64,000 bases of DNA from Arsukibacterium sp. UBA5043 (GTDB lineage Bacteria; Pseudomonadota; Gammaproteobacteria; Enterobacterales; Alteromonadaceae). Positions 9,796-18,941 of the stretch are shown here, piece after piece. The stretch lies in assembly GCA_002415085.1 (NCBI GenBank), contig DIBV01000011.1:89466-153465 (forward strand). The letters are read 5' to 3'. Below the pieces are notes generated by a model. It was not told where the DNA came from and did no database searches. It was given only the letters and a program-made list of their open reading frames with translations. A program made the translations under genes and the position numbers. The number at the start of each line of letters is the position of its first letter. The first letter of the stretch is position 1.

Positions 9796-10437
9796 ATGCC
9801 GCTGACAGGAAAAGTAGTGCACTGGCGCGACGATAAAGGTTTCGGCTTCGTCGTACCTGATCATGACACCCGACAAGTGTTTTTCCATATTCGTGATTTT
9901 ACCGACAGCAAAATCCGCCCGGCGGAGGGCTGTCGCCTGCAATTCGACCTGAGTCAGGATAAACAAGGCCGGCCACTTGCCGTCAAGCTTGAGGTTATCA
10001 GTGCCTCAGCCTCATCGCCACCGTTGCCAGAACATGAAGTTGTTGATCTGGATTATACCCAGGATGTGGCATTGTATTTTCGTTGCGCTTTTCTGGTACT
10101 GGTGGTTATTGCGCTGTTGTTCGGCACCCTGCCTTATGTGCTGCCAATTTTGTATATTGAAGCAAGCCTGTTTACTTACTGGCTGTATCGTGCCGATAAA
10201 GCTGCTGCTAAAGCCCGCCAGCGTCAGCGTTTACCGGAACAAAGTTTACAGCTGTTCAGTTTGATAGGTGGCTGGCCCGGCGCCCTGCTGGCTCAGAAAA
10301 AATTGTCACATAAAAAGCGTAAGTTTTTATTCCAGAGAGAGTTTTTACTGGTGATTGTCGGCAATGGCATTTTACTTATCTGGTTATTATCGCAACATGG
10401 CCAGCTGTTTCTGGGAAGGTTGGCGCTCTGGTCTTAA
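9796..10437 (+). CDS. Cold-shock domain fused to DUF1294 membrane domain
   Basis: A 213-residue two-part protein. Residues 1-70 form a cold-shock OB-fold with RNP1 DKGFGFVV and RNP2-like VFFHIRDF. The rest is DUF1294, with paired hydrophobic helices near 90-125, LIGGWPGALLAQ and a final helix (LLVIVGNGILLIWLL), with the typical KKRKFLFQREF motif between them. Known fusions of this type have no settled role; an RNA or ssDNA-binding domain tethered to the inner membrane is the direct reading. Confidence 0.88.
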   Translation: MPLTGKVVHWRDDKGFGFVVPDHDTRQVFFHIRDFTDSKIRPAEGCRLQFDLSQDKQGRPLAVKLEVISASASSPPLPEHEVVDLDYTQDVALYFRCAFLVLVVIALLFGTLPYVLPILYIEASLFTYWLYRADKAAAKARQRQRLPEQSLQLFSLIGGWPGALLAQKKLSHKKRKFLFQREFLLVIVGNGILLIWLLSQHGQLFLGRLALWS

Positions 10438-10477
10438 CGTGAGGCCGCAATAACTACGCCTGGTATTGGTTCTCTTT

Positions 10478-13063
10478 TCAGCCTGGCCGCTGTGCTTGGC
10501 CGCTTAACTGGGCAACGGGCGCCGGTCGGCCCAGTAAATACCCCTGAAACTGTTGGCATCCCAATTTACATAACGCCTGGTATTGTGCAACCGTCTCCAC
10601 GCCTTCGGCAATAACCTCCAGTTCCAGACTATTGCCCAGTGCCAGAATAGTTCTGATAATGGCGACATCACTGGGGTCAACCAGTAAATCCCGGACAAAG
10701 CTGCCATCTATTTTCAACTGGTTAAGTGGCAGTCGTTTTAAATAACTCAGTGATGAATAGCCGGTTCCAAAATCATCCAGTGAAAATCGTATGCCAAGCG
10801 CACCCAATTGCTGCATTTTCAGAATGACCGCCTCGATATCCTGTAATAACTGGGTTTCTGTCAGTTCCAGTACCAGGTTTTTTGGATTAGCGCCACTGTG
10901 ATATAAGGTGTCGCGTACCAGTTCAACAAAATTCGGATCATGCAGCTGGCGCACACTTAGATTTACCGCCAGATGCCAGCCTGATCGTTGCTCATCATGT
11001 TGCCAGTCGGCCAGTTGCTGGCAACTTTGCTGCAATACCCAGGCGCCGATCGGTAAAATTAAGCCACAATCTTCGGCCAGTGGAATAAATTCAGCCGGCG
11101 ATACCGAACCCAACTCAGGATCATTCCAGCGCAGCAGCACTTCAGCTCCGACTACGTGCCCTTCGCGGTGATATTGCAGTTGAAAATGCAGACTAAACTG
11201 TTGCTCAGTCAGCGCCTGGCGCAAACCATTAAGCATTGCAGAACGCGCAAGTACCCTGGCTTGTAATTTACTGTTATAAAAAGAATAACGGCAGCGGCCC
11301 TGGTTTTTGGCATCATACATGGCCAAATCTGCCCGTTGCAGTAGTTCGTTTACGGTGTCGGCATCGCTGAACATGGCAATGCCGATACTGGCGCTGATCG
11401 TGTAAGCGTGCTCAGCCAATTGAAACGGCTGGCTTAATATATCCATCAGTTTCATCGCCAGTAATTCTACCCGTTGCCCGGCTAAATCGGCCCGGGGCTG
11501 CAACTCTGGTAGCAAAATAACAAATTCATCACCCCCAAACCGCGCCAGGGTATCGCTTTTACGTAGCTGATCGCTAAGCCGTCTGGCAGCCTGGCTTAGC
11601 AACTCATCACCTACGGCGTGGCCCAGGGTATCATTTAAATCTTTAAAATGGTCCAAATCGATAAACAGCACGGCCCCCTGCGAAGACACCCTGCCTGCCA
11701 GACTAAACGCTTGTTCCAGCCGTTCCAGCAATAAGCGGCGGTTGGGCAAAGAGGTTAGCGCATCATAAAACGCCAGTTGGTGAATCGCCGCCTGATTTTG
11801 TTTATGTTCGGTCACGTCAGTGGAAATACCGCATAAAGCATAAATTTCACCATTGGCATGGCGCAGCGGTAATTTTACTGACAAAAAAACCCGCTCTTTA
11901 TTGTCATTTATCGTGGTATTGGCCTCTTCTTCAACAATCCGTTCGCCGCCGCTAAGCACCCGCTCATCGTTAACCTGCAAGCGGCTGACCGTTTTCGCAT
12001 CAAAAAACATATCGTCGGTATGTCCGACAATTTGCTCAGGCGAGCGGCCAAATAATGCTGCAATTTTATGATTAACATACTGATAGCGTGACCGTTTGTC
12101 TTTAATATAAATATGAGCGTCAACACTATTGAGGATAGTTGTCAGCCGATCCTCACTGAGCCGAAGCCGGTTCAGTTGCAAGATACTGCGGCGTTGATAC
12201 CAAAACAGTGCTGCAATAATCAGTATGAATAATACGCCACTGATTCCCGACCATAGCAACAACCTGGAAACGTTGGCGTTTGCGGCAAGGCCGGGCTTGC
12301 TCCAGCGATTGATCGTTTGAAAATAATACGACTGAGGTTCAGCCTGCCATTGTCGCAAATATCGATCGATAGTAGCTAAGGTCTGCAAATTACGGCCATG
12401 AGCCGAAGCATAAAACAATTCAACCGGATCGAAACGCAGCGGATTAGCCTGCAGTTCAAATTCAGCAGCGCGAACCTCACCGAATAAATGATTTGCTACC
12501 GCCACATCGGCCTGGCCGGCAGCAACCAGATTAAACGCTGCCTGTAACGATTTAACCCCCTGTAATTTAATGTCCAGCTGATGCTGCTGGCTGTAATTTT
12601 GCAGAAAAAGATACTGGGAACTGCCCTGCAGCACCGCAACCTGCTGGCCGGCTAAATCTGACAAGTTTGCTATTTGGTTGTCGGCCAGGCTGTATAAGCG
12701 CGACCAGCTATATAGCGCAGGCGTTTGATGAAAACTCATTACCTGCGCCCGCTCCTTACTGAACGCGACGTCAGGCAAAATATCGATATCGCCACTATTC
12801 AGCAATTCAAGGCAGTATGCCCAGTCACAACTCACCGGCTTTAACTGCCATTTCTCCTGCATGGCAATTTGCGTCAGCAAATCGCCAAAAATACCGGTTG
12901 GCATGCCACCGGCGCTTACCGTTATTTTCGGTGGGTTCTGGTAAATACCCACTACCAGTTGCCGGTTGTTCAGCTGACTGGTTTCAGCAGCGGTAACCAT
13001 TGTTGGCAGAAAGCCTTGCACAGTTAACATCAGCAAAGTCAGCAACAGGGTAATACGAGGCAT
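10478..13063 (-). CDS. Periplasmic-binding-domain/PAS/GGDEF/EAL c-di-GMP enzyme
   Basis: An 861-residue inner-membrane signalling protein. Order: signal peptide (1-25), solute-binding family 3-like periplasmic sensor (about 30-265), a membrane segment near 270-290, PAS (about 300-420), GGDEF and EAL. The cyclase motif is intact (RFGGDEFVILL, near residue 507). The phosphodiesterase signature reads EVLLR rather than EALLR (near 638), and the downstream LDDFGTGYSSLSYLKRLPLNQLKID motifs are intact. Amino acids or similar small ligands may be sensed through the SBP domain. The net activity cannot be decided from sequence. Confidence 0.93.
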   Translation of the reverse strand: MPRITLLLTLLMLTVQGFLPTMVTAAETSQLNNRQLVVGIYQNPPKITVSAGGMPTGIFGDLLTQIAMQEKWQLKPVSCDWAYCLELLNSGDIDILPDVAFSKERAQVMSFHQTPALYSWSRLYSLADNQIANLSDLAGQQVAVLQGSSQYLFLQNYSQQHQLDIKLQGVKSLQAAFNLVAAGQADVAVANHLFGEVRAAEFELQANPLRFDPVELFYASAHGRNLQTLATIDRYLRQWQAEPQSYYFQTINRWSKPGLAANANVSRLLLWSGISGVLFILIIAALFWYQRRSILQLNRLRLSEDRLTTILNSVDAHIYIKDKRSRYQYVNHKIAALFGRSPEQIVGHTDDMFFDAKTVSRLQVNDERVLSGGERIVEEEANTTINDNKERVFLSVKLPLRHANGEIYALCGISTDVTEHKQNQAAIHQLAFYDALTSLPNRRLLLERLEQAFSLAGRVSSQGAVLFIDLDHFKDLNDTLGHAVGDELLSQAARRLSDQLRKSDTLARFGGDEFVILLPELQPRADLAGQRVELLAMKLMDILSQPFQLAEHAYTISASIGIAMFSDADTVNELLQRADLAMYDAKNQGRCRYSFYNSKLQARVLARSAMLNGLRQALTEQQFSLHFQLQYHREGHVVGAEVLLRWNDPELGSVSPAEFIPLAEDCGLILPIGAWVLQQSCQQLADWQHDEQRSGWHLAVNLSVRQLHDPNFVELVRDTLYHSGANPKNLVLELTETQLLQDIEAVILKMQQLGALGIRFSLDDFGTGYSSLSYLKRLPLNQLKIDGSFVRDLLVDPSDVAIIRTILALGNSLELEVIAEGVETVAQYQALCKLGCQQFQGYLLGRPAPVAQLSGQAQRPG

Positions 13064-13170
13064 AAATCCTTCACTTAGTTACTATTCTGCTATTGAGCTT
13101 ACTGCAGGGGCCGCAAATTGCAAATGCCATGCAAGGCCGGCACATGCCCGGGCATCACCGTTCGCTGCTG

Positions 13171-14379
13171 TCACACCCTGAAAATCAGGCCCCGCCGATA
13201 ACACCAGTGCATTAACAAATAAGATAGCCCCAGAAACACCAGCGCAAAGGCCAGAGAGCCATTTAAATTACCCAATAACGGCTGAAAAAGCCGGCTGAAT
13301 AGCCAACCTTTGAGCAAACCATCCCCTACCGGGATCATGACCAAGGCCCGCGCTATTATCCCGGCCAGCATAAAGAACAAAATCGCATTGGCACCAAACA
13401 CCACGAAAGGCGCGCTCCAGCGTCGCCAGCGTTTAATATCACACAACCAGATACATGCCGAGAGCGCAATCGCGCAATAACCGCTGCTTAGCAGCACAAA
13501 ACTAGGGGTCCATAAGCTTTTATTAATTGGCAGGGAAAAATGCCACAATTCGGCCAGCCATACCGCTATCACACCGGCCAGCAGTAAACCACGGACTTTG
13601 TGCGCCAGGCTGCGGTCGGTCTGAAGCCACTGCGCCAGCAACACCCCGCTTAAACAACTGGCTGTAGCAGGCAACGTTGACCAGATACCCTCAGGGTCAA
13701 AAGCAAACGGCGTCGCCGTCCGGTAATACAAATGGTTAACCCCCAGCACAGTATGATCAAGCCAGGCGGCAAAACTATTGCCAGATAACAGCAGGCCACT
13801 GAAAGTATTACCCTGGCTGTCCTGATAAGGCAGGTACCACATGGCCAGCAGGTACACCAGACAAAGCCCGCCCAGCCAGGCCAGCCGGCCCCGGGTACCA
13901 CAGTACAGCACAATCAGCATCGTAGCGAAGTACACCAGGCCAATCCGCTGTAGCACGCCAAGCCAGCGCAGGTTCAGCAGTTTCTGTTCAATATAACTGT
14001 AAGCCGGATCAGCAAAATTAAAATAAAACAAAGCCAGAAACAGCCCCAGGCCAAACAGTTTAAGGCTTCGCGTGGCAGCATGGCGGATCAGCTGCGATTT
14101 GGGCAGGCTGTTTTTACCCTGATTGTGTTGCCGCTGCAGGCTGAACTGCAACGACATGCCAACAATCACGATAAAAAAGGGGAAAATCAGATCCGTCACC
14201 GTCCAGCCGTGCCACTGCGCATGGCGCAGCGGCCCGTACACATAATTCCAGCTGCCCGGGTTATTAACCAGAATCATCCCGGTAATGGTTAAGCCCCGCA
14301 GCGCATCCAGCGCCAGCAATCGTTGTGCAGGCACACTGGCCAATATGGCATCGCAATGGGCTTTCAGCCAGCTTATCAT
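13171..14379 (-). CDS. nagX: NagX-like membrane N-acetyltransferase (HGSNAT/DUF5009 family)
   Basis: A 402-residue polytopic membrane protein of the heparan-alpha-glucosaminide N-acetyltransferase family. The start RLLALDALRGLTITGMILVNN, then LIFPFFIVIVGMSLQF, is characteristic. In Shewanella-type chitin/GlcNAc regulons NagX is thought to acetylate glucosamine sugars across the inner membrane. Its ATG overlaps the nagZ stop by one base (TGATG), so it is translationally coupled to the exported hexosaminidase. This supports a role on amino sugars released in the periplasm. Confidence 0.88.
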   Translation of the reverse strand: MISWLKAHCDAILASVPAQRLLALDALRGLTITGMILVNNPGSWNYVYGPLRHAQWHGWTVTDLIFPFFIVIVGMSLQFSLQRQHNQGKNSLPKSQLIRHAATRSLKLFGLGLFLALFYFNFADPAYSYIEQKLLNLRWLGVLQRIGLVYFATMLIVLYCGTRGRLAWLGGLCLVYLLAMWYLPYQDSQGNTFSGLLLSGNSFAAWLDHTVLGVNHLYYRTATPFAFDPEGIWSTLPATASCLSGVLLAQWLQTDRSLAHKVRGLLLAGVIAVWLAELWHFSLPINKSLWTPSFVLLSSGYCAIALSACIWLCDIKRWRRWSAPFVVFGANAILFFMLAGIIARALVMIPVGDGLLKGWLFSRLFQPLLGNLNGSLAFALVFLGLSYLLMHWCYRRGLIFRV

Positions 14380-16325
14380 CAGGGGGTTTGGTGCTGTTTA
14401 TCGGCTTCAGGCCGCTCAGCTGCGAGCGGTTTCACGGTTACCGGTAACTGACCGGTTGGCTTAACCTGACCGAGCAATACCCGGGCCAGCGCGGTATACG
14501 TCGCCCCAGGATCACCAGCGGCAATGGCGCTATCATCGCTGTTATAGGCATAGCTGGCCAGGCTGACATCGGCATACTGGCCATAACTGGCGGCATCATA
14601 AGGCGCGCGCAGGCTGATAAACACATGCGGGGTTTGTAACTGCGCCAGCTGGCGCAGCAACGCCAGAAAATCCTGTTGCTGGCGCTGATAACGGGCCGCT
14701 AATGGCCCAAGCGCACTGACATCGTCCATGCCGCCAATTTCTGCCAGCGACGGCATTGGCGTGATAAAGCCACTGATCACTACCTCGGCCTGTGCCAACA
14801 GAGCCGCTGCGCCGGTCAAATCGTCCTGCAGTAAACTCAGGCTGGTAATGGTCAGCGGCTGCGGGCTTTGCTGCTGCAGCGCCAGGCTTAGCGCTGCAGC
14901 TTTATTAGCGTCTGGCATAATCAGCAATACTTGCTTATCCGTAAGCAATGGCATGCTGGCTTGTTCAGTCTTGCCCATCAGTGCAATACGGGTAATCGCT
15001 GCCTGAGCCAGTGCCAGTTCAGCCTGACGATGTGCCGGGCTGCCGAGCACATTATCTGCCTTTGCCAGCTGCTGCTTGGCAGAACCCTCTGGCAATAGCG
15101 GATACTGCTGTTTCAGCCTGATAATCCGCTGATAGGAAGCGCTCAGCTCGGCACGGTCGAGCTGGCCACTGAATACCGCTTGCTCCAGCGCATCCAGTAA
15201 TGCGGCTAAGTTTGCCAGTTCCGCCGGGTTTTGCAGTTTCACCGGCATCAGCGCGATATCCGCGCCGGCGGCAAAGGTAGCAATAACGGCGTCATGCGGG
15301 CTGAAAAAATGGCTGATGCCGGCCATATCCAGCGCATCGGTAACAATAAGGCCCTGGTAACCGAGCTGTTCTCGCAGTAAATCTTGCAGGATTGCCCGCG
15401 ATAAGGTAGCCGGCTTCAGCATCTGCTGGCCATCTTTGGCAGTAAAGGTACTGCTGTCGAGCGCAGGGTACTGAATATGGGCGGTCATAATCATGCCCGG
15501 CTGTTGCTTGTTAATGATGTCAGTAAACGGCAGTAAATCGACCTGATCAATCTGCTCGCGGCTATGCTCTACTCTTGGCAGGCCTAAATGACTGTCGACA
15601 TGGGTATCACCATGGCCCGGAAAATGTTTCAGCGCCGCAATAACCCCACGTTGCTGCATGGCTGCAGTCATGGCGCCGCCCAGCTCTGCCACGACAGCGG
15701 GGTTTTCGGCAAAAGCCCGGACATTAATCACCGGGTTATCCGGGTTAACATTGACATCAACGGTAGGTGCAAAGTTAACATTAATGCCCAGAGCCAGCAG
15801 CTCGTCGGCCATTACCGTGCCGGCCAGTTCGGCAAAATGATTACCATGTTCAGGATAGGTGGCGCCGATAGCCATATTGCCACTGAACGACGTGGCCAGT
15901 TGCCGCGGCAGGCGGGCGACCCGGCCGCCTTCCTGATCAATACTGATAAATAACGGCTGTTTTAACGCAGATTGGGCTGCGGCTTGCTGCAACTGCCGGT
16001 TCAGACCAATAATCTGCTGTGTGTGCTGCAGGTTTTCAGCAAATAAAATTACCCCACCAATATCATACTGGCTAATCAGCTTGGCCAACTGTGGTGGCAG
16101 ACTGGTTAGCGGCGTACGACATTTGCCAGCAGCCACAGGCTCCGTGCAGTAATAGCGCAAATCGAGCATCAGCTTCTGGCCGAGCATCTGGCGTACCGTC
16201 GCTGCGGTTGCATGGTCAGCCTTTGGCTGCGCCTGGCTGCTCATTACCAGCACTCCTGATAGCACGCCCGATAACATCCATTTTCCCCACCGTAACCGTT
16301 GCCACCAATTTTGCTGATCTGACAC
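14379..16325 (-). CDS. nagZ: Exported GH3 beta-N-acetylhexosaminidase (NagZ-like, two-domain)
   Basis: A 648-residue GH3 enzyme, nearly twice the length of cytosolic E. coli NagZ (341). An N-terminal signal segment (KWMLSGVLSGVLVMSSQA) suggests export. The catalytic domain has FISIDQEGGRVARL, NFAPTVDVN, ALKHFPGHGDTHVDSHLGLP (acid/base loop His/Asp) and LIVTDALDM (nucleophile Asp). A C-terminal domain of about 250 residues follows, as in secreted Bacillus NagZ. It would remove non-reducing GlcNAc from muropeptides outside the cytoplasm. The GTG start at 16325 has GGAG eight bases upstream. It is divergent from the MurNAc uptake genes. Confidence 0.9.
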   Translation of the reverse strand: MSDQQNWWQRLRWGKWMLSGVLSGVLVMSSQAQPKADHATAATVRQMLGQKLMLDLRYYCTEPVAAGKCRTPLTSLPPQLAKLISQYDIGGVILFAENLQHTQQIIGLNRQLQQAAAQSALKQPLFISIDQEGGRVARLPRQLATSFSGNMAIGATYPEHGNHFAELAGTVMADELLALGINVNFAPTVDVNVNPDNPVINVRAFAENPAVVAELGGAMTAAMQQRGVIAALKHFPGHGDTHVDSHLGLPRVEHSREQIDQVDLLPFTDIINKQQPGMIMTAHIQYPALDSSTFTAKDGQQMLKPATLSRAILQDLLREQLGYQGLIVTDALDMAGISHFFSPHDAVIATFAAGADIALMPVKLQNPAELANLAALLDALEQAVFSGQLDRAELSASYQRIIRLKQQYPLLPEGSAKQQLAKADNVLGSPAHRQAELALAQAAITRIALMGKTEQASMPLLTDKQVLLIMPDANKAAALSLALQQQSPQPLTITSLSLLQDDLTGAAALLAQAEVVISGFITPMPSLAEIGGMDDVSALGPLAARYQRQQQDFLALLRQLAQLQTPHVFISLRAPYDAASYGQYADVSLASYAYNSDDSAIAAGDPGATYTALARVLLGQVKPTGQLPVTVKPLAAERPEADKQHQTP

Positions 16326-16393
16326 ACTGTTTACTCCGCTTATGTTAAGGTAATACTTGTCCAGCTATGGGCTTGCAGTAAAACAAAAAAACA

Positions 16394-16417
16394 ACCTGCC
16401 CGCCAGTAGCGGCAGGT
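16394..16417. promoter_or_regulatory. Inverted repeat between nagZ and the symporter operon
   Basis: ACCTGCC and GGCAGGT (7-base perfect arms, 10-base centre) lie in the 132-base gap between the divergent transcripts, next to AT-rich sequence. It is placed where an operator for both directions would sit. It could equally form an RNA hairpin. No regulator gene is adjacent. Confidence 0.4.
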
Positions 16418-16457
16418 AGCAAAATTAAAAATAAAATCAGGCTTTGGGAATTCTGCC

Positions 16458-18038
16458 ATGCAACTGACGTTGTTAGACTGGACGGTATTTTTTGGGTATT
16501 TTCTGCTACTGGCGACACTGGCGGTCTGGGTAAACCGGCGCCGGGCCGATACCAGCAGTGACTACTTTCTCGGTGGTAACAATATGCCGCCTTTTCTGGT
16601 AGCAATTTCGGTGTTGGCGACCTCGCAATCTGCGGCAACCTTTCTGGGCGGCCCCGACATGGGTTTTCGGGGTAATTTAACCTATCTGGCCACCAACATC
16701 GGCGCCATTATTGCCAGTTTACTGGTAATAAAATGGCTGATCCCTCGTTATTATCAGCTAAAAGTCACCACTGTATACGAACTGCTGGAAAGCCGCTTTA
16801 ATGCCACCGCTAAAAACCATGCCGGTAAAATGTATTTATTTGGCCGGGTTTTCGCCAGTGGCGCCCGGCTGTACATGGCGGCACTGGCGGTTGCCATGCT
16901 GTTATTCAGTAATATCGATGCCAGCAGTGTAATCATCGCCATCATCCTGCTGGCCATGGTAGGTCTGGCTTGTACCATGGCCGGTGGTATTCGCTCGGTT
17001 ATTTATACTGATGCGATGCAATGCGCGGTTTATGTCACAGCGGCACTGGTGGTGCTCGGCTATCTGTATAGCAGCCTGCAACTGGATCTGGCCAGCTTAT
17101 ATTCTGTACTCAGTGAGCCACTGGCCGACGGCACCTCTAAATTATTACTATTTGATTTCAGACCCGATTTTAGCAGCAGCGGCGTGTTTACGGTCTGGTC
17201 GGCGCTAACTGGTTTTGTGCTGTTAAATATTGCCGCCTTTGGTCTGGATCAGGATATGACTCAGCGGGTGCTAACCTGTAAAACGGCTGCCGGTGGCGCC
17301 AAAGCCCTGCTATCCTCGGCACTGCTGGTGATCCCGGTAATGCTGGTATTTATTGTGATTGGTTTACTGCTGTATATTTATTATCAGCGGCCCGATGTCT
17401 TCGCCAATAGCACCAGTTACAACGGCAGCTTTAGCGGTGAACAAATTACCGTCTTTATGTATTATGTATTAAACGAGATGCCATCCGGTTTGCGTGGCCT
17501 GGTAGTGGTGGGCGTGATTGCCGCAGCGTTATCAACTATCACCTCCGGTCTAAATTCGATGGCATCGGTACTGGTGGCGGATATTTATAAGCCCTGGCGC
17601 CAGCAGCGCCAGGCTGCAATCACAGAGCGGCATTATGTGCGCGCAGGTCAGTGGGCCATGTTATTAACCGCAGTAACCTTGTCGGCGATGGCCATTTTGT
17701 GTTTTTACTGGCAGCAGTATTCTGCTATGCCGTTACTGGCGTTTGCGTTGAGTGTAATGGTATTTTCATACAGTGGGTTGCTGGGAGTATTTTTTACCGC
17801 GCTGTTCAGCAACAGAGGCAACAGCATAAGTGTTACCGCGGCCCTACTGGCCGGGTTCACGGTTACCCTGTTAATGCAGCCGTACCTTTTACGGTTGATC
17901 AGTCCGACGCTGGCAGCCTGGGATCTGGGCTTTACCTGGCAATTGTGCCTGGGCACCCTGGTTGCCTGGCTGGTTTGCCTGAGTGGTGCGCCCCGTCCCA
18001 CGGTGTCAACAACACTAGCTAATAATCCGGAGCATTAA
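16458..18038 (+). CDS. Sodium:solute symporter (SSS family), probable amino-sugar/MurNAc importer
   Basis: A 526-residue SSS-family permease with about 13-14 hydrophobic segments. SSS features include DYFLGGNNMPPFLVAISVLATSQSAATFLG in helix 1-2, GGIRSVIYTDAMQ, DQDMTQRVL and VVGVIAAALSTITSGLNSMASV, the helix-8 region that usually holds the second sodium site. The substrate is inferred from the operon: kinase, murQ and namZ follow directly, the kinase ATG coming right after its TAA. This points to MurNAc or a related amino sugar. Confidence 0.88.
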   Translation: MQLTLLDWTVFFGYFLLLATLAVWVNRRRADTSSDYFLGGNNMPPFLVAISVLATSQSAATFLGGPDMGFRGNLTYLATNIGAIIASLLVIKWLIPRYYQLKVTTVYELLESRFNATAKNHAGKMYLFGRVFASGARLYMAALAVAMLLFSNIDASSVIIAIILLAMVGLACTMAGGIRSVIYTDAMQCAVYVTAALVVLGYLYSSLQLDLASLYSVLSEPLADGTSKLLLFDFRPDFSSSGVFTVWSALTGFVLLNIAAFGLDQDMTQRVLTCKTAAGGAKALLSSALLVIPVMLVFIVIGLLLYIYYQRPDVFANSTSYNGSFSGEQITVFMYYVLNEMPSGLRGLVVVGVIAAALSTITSGLNSMASVLVADIYKPWRQQRQAAITERHYVRAGQWAMLLTAVTLSAMAILCFYWQQYSAMPLLAFALSVMVFSYSGLLGVFFTALFSNRGNSISVTAALLAGFTVTLLMQPYLLRLISPTLAAWDLGFTWQLCLGTLVAWLVCLSGAPRPTVSTTLANNPEH

Positions 18039-18908
18039 ATGTATTTACTGGCGGTAGATGGTGGCGGCAGTAAAACCCTGGCCAGACTGCAGCATTCACT
18101 CAGTGACCAGCAGTGGCAGGCTGCCGGCGGCCCTGCCCAGTTGTCCAATAACCTGGAGCTGGCCATCAGCACGGTACGCCAGCTGAGTTTACAATTATGC
18201 CAGCAGGCCGGTATTGGCCTGCATCAGGTCATGGCCTGTATTGGTCTGGCCGGTGCCGGTAATCCGCAATTGCACAGCGCCTTTTGCCAGCAATTGCAGC
18301 TTGATTTCGCCGCCTGGCAACTGACTACCGACGCCCGCACCTCCTTGTATGGCGCCAACAACGGCCAGCCGGTGGTGATGGTGGCACTGGGTACTGGCTC
18401 GGTAGCGATGCGGCTGGACCAGAATGGCAGCGAGCAGCAGACCGGCGGCTGGGGTTTTAATATCGGCGATGAAGGCGGTGGTGCCTGGCTGGGTAAACTG
18501 GCCGTGCGCCAGCTGCTCTGGCAACTGGACAGTGACGAGGGCCTGACCAGCCCGCTCACCCGGGCCCTTAGCCAGCATTGTGGCGATAATGTCAGTACGG
18601 TGCTGCCCTGGTTAAAGCAGGCCCTTGCTACAGATTTTGCCGCGCTGGCGCCGCTGGTGTTCAGCCACCAAAGCTGCCCGCTGGCCCAACAGATCCTACG
18701 CCAGCAAGCGGCTGCCATTAGTAAACTTATTCATTGTTGCCGTGGCGAACGCCAGTTACCGGTAGTAATGCTCGGCGGCCTGGCCGCCAGCAGTCAGTCG
18801 CTGCTAAGCGCAGATATCGGCAAGCTGTTACAAGCTCCTCGCGGTGATGCACTGGACGGCGGCCTTATTCTGGCAGCCAGGCAACTGGCCCGGATCAGTC
18901 CGGTCTGA
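18039..18908 (+). CDS. BadF/BcrA-type sugar kinase, probable MurNAc/GlcNAc kinase (MurK-like)
   Basis: A 289-residue ASKHA-fold kinase of the BadF/BadG/BcrA/BcrD and eukaryotic-type GlcNAc kinase group. Phosphate-1 loop AVDGGGSKTLARL at residues 4-16, phosphate-2 region VMVALGTGSVAMRL, then GGWGFNIGDEGGGAWLGKLA, typical of GlcNAc/MurNAc kinases. Its place between a symporter and murQ suggests it makes MurNAc-6-phosphate, the MurQ substrate, as the dual-specificity MurK of Clostridium does. Pure GlcNAc or glucosamine kinase activity cannot be excluded. Confidence 0.82.
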   Translation: MYLLAVDGGGSKTLARLQHSLSDQQWQAAGGPAQLSNNLELAISTVRQLSLQLCQQAGIGLHQVMACIGLAGAGNPQLHSAFCQQLQLDFAAWQLTTDARTSLYGANNGQPVVMVALGTGSVAMRLDQNGSEQQTGGWGFNIGDEGGGAWLGKLAVRQLLWQLDSDEGLTSPLTRALSQHCGDNVSTVLPWLKQALATDFAALAPLVFSHQSCPLAQQILRQQAAAISKLIHCCRGERQLPVVMLGGLAASSQSLLSADIGKLLQAPRGDALDGGLILAARQLARISPV

Positions 18909-18941
18909 TTTATAATCCTGAATTTTCAAAGTGAGTGTCTG

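Noticed and set aside
15588-15953. 121-codon frame antisense to nagZ
   Set aside because: Shadow of a well-supported GH3 gene; composition is not protein-like.
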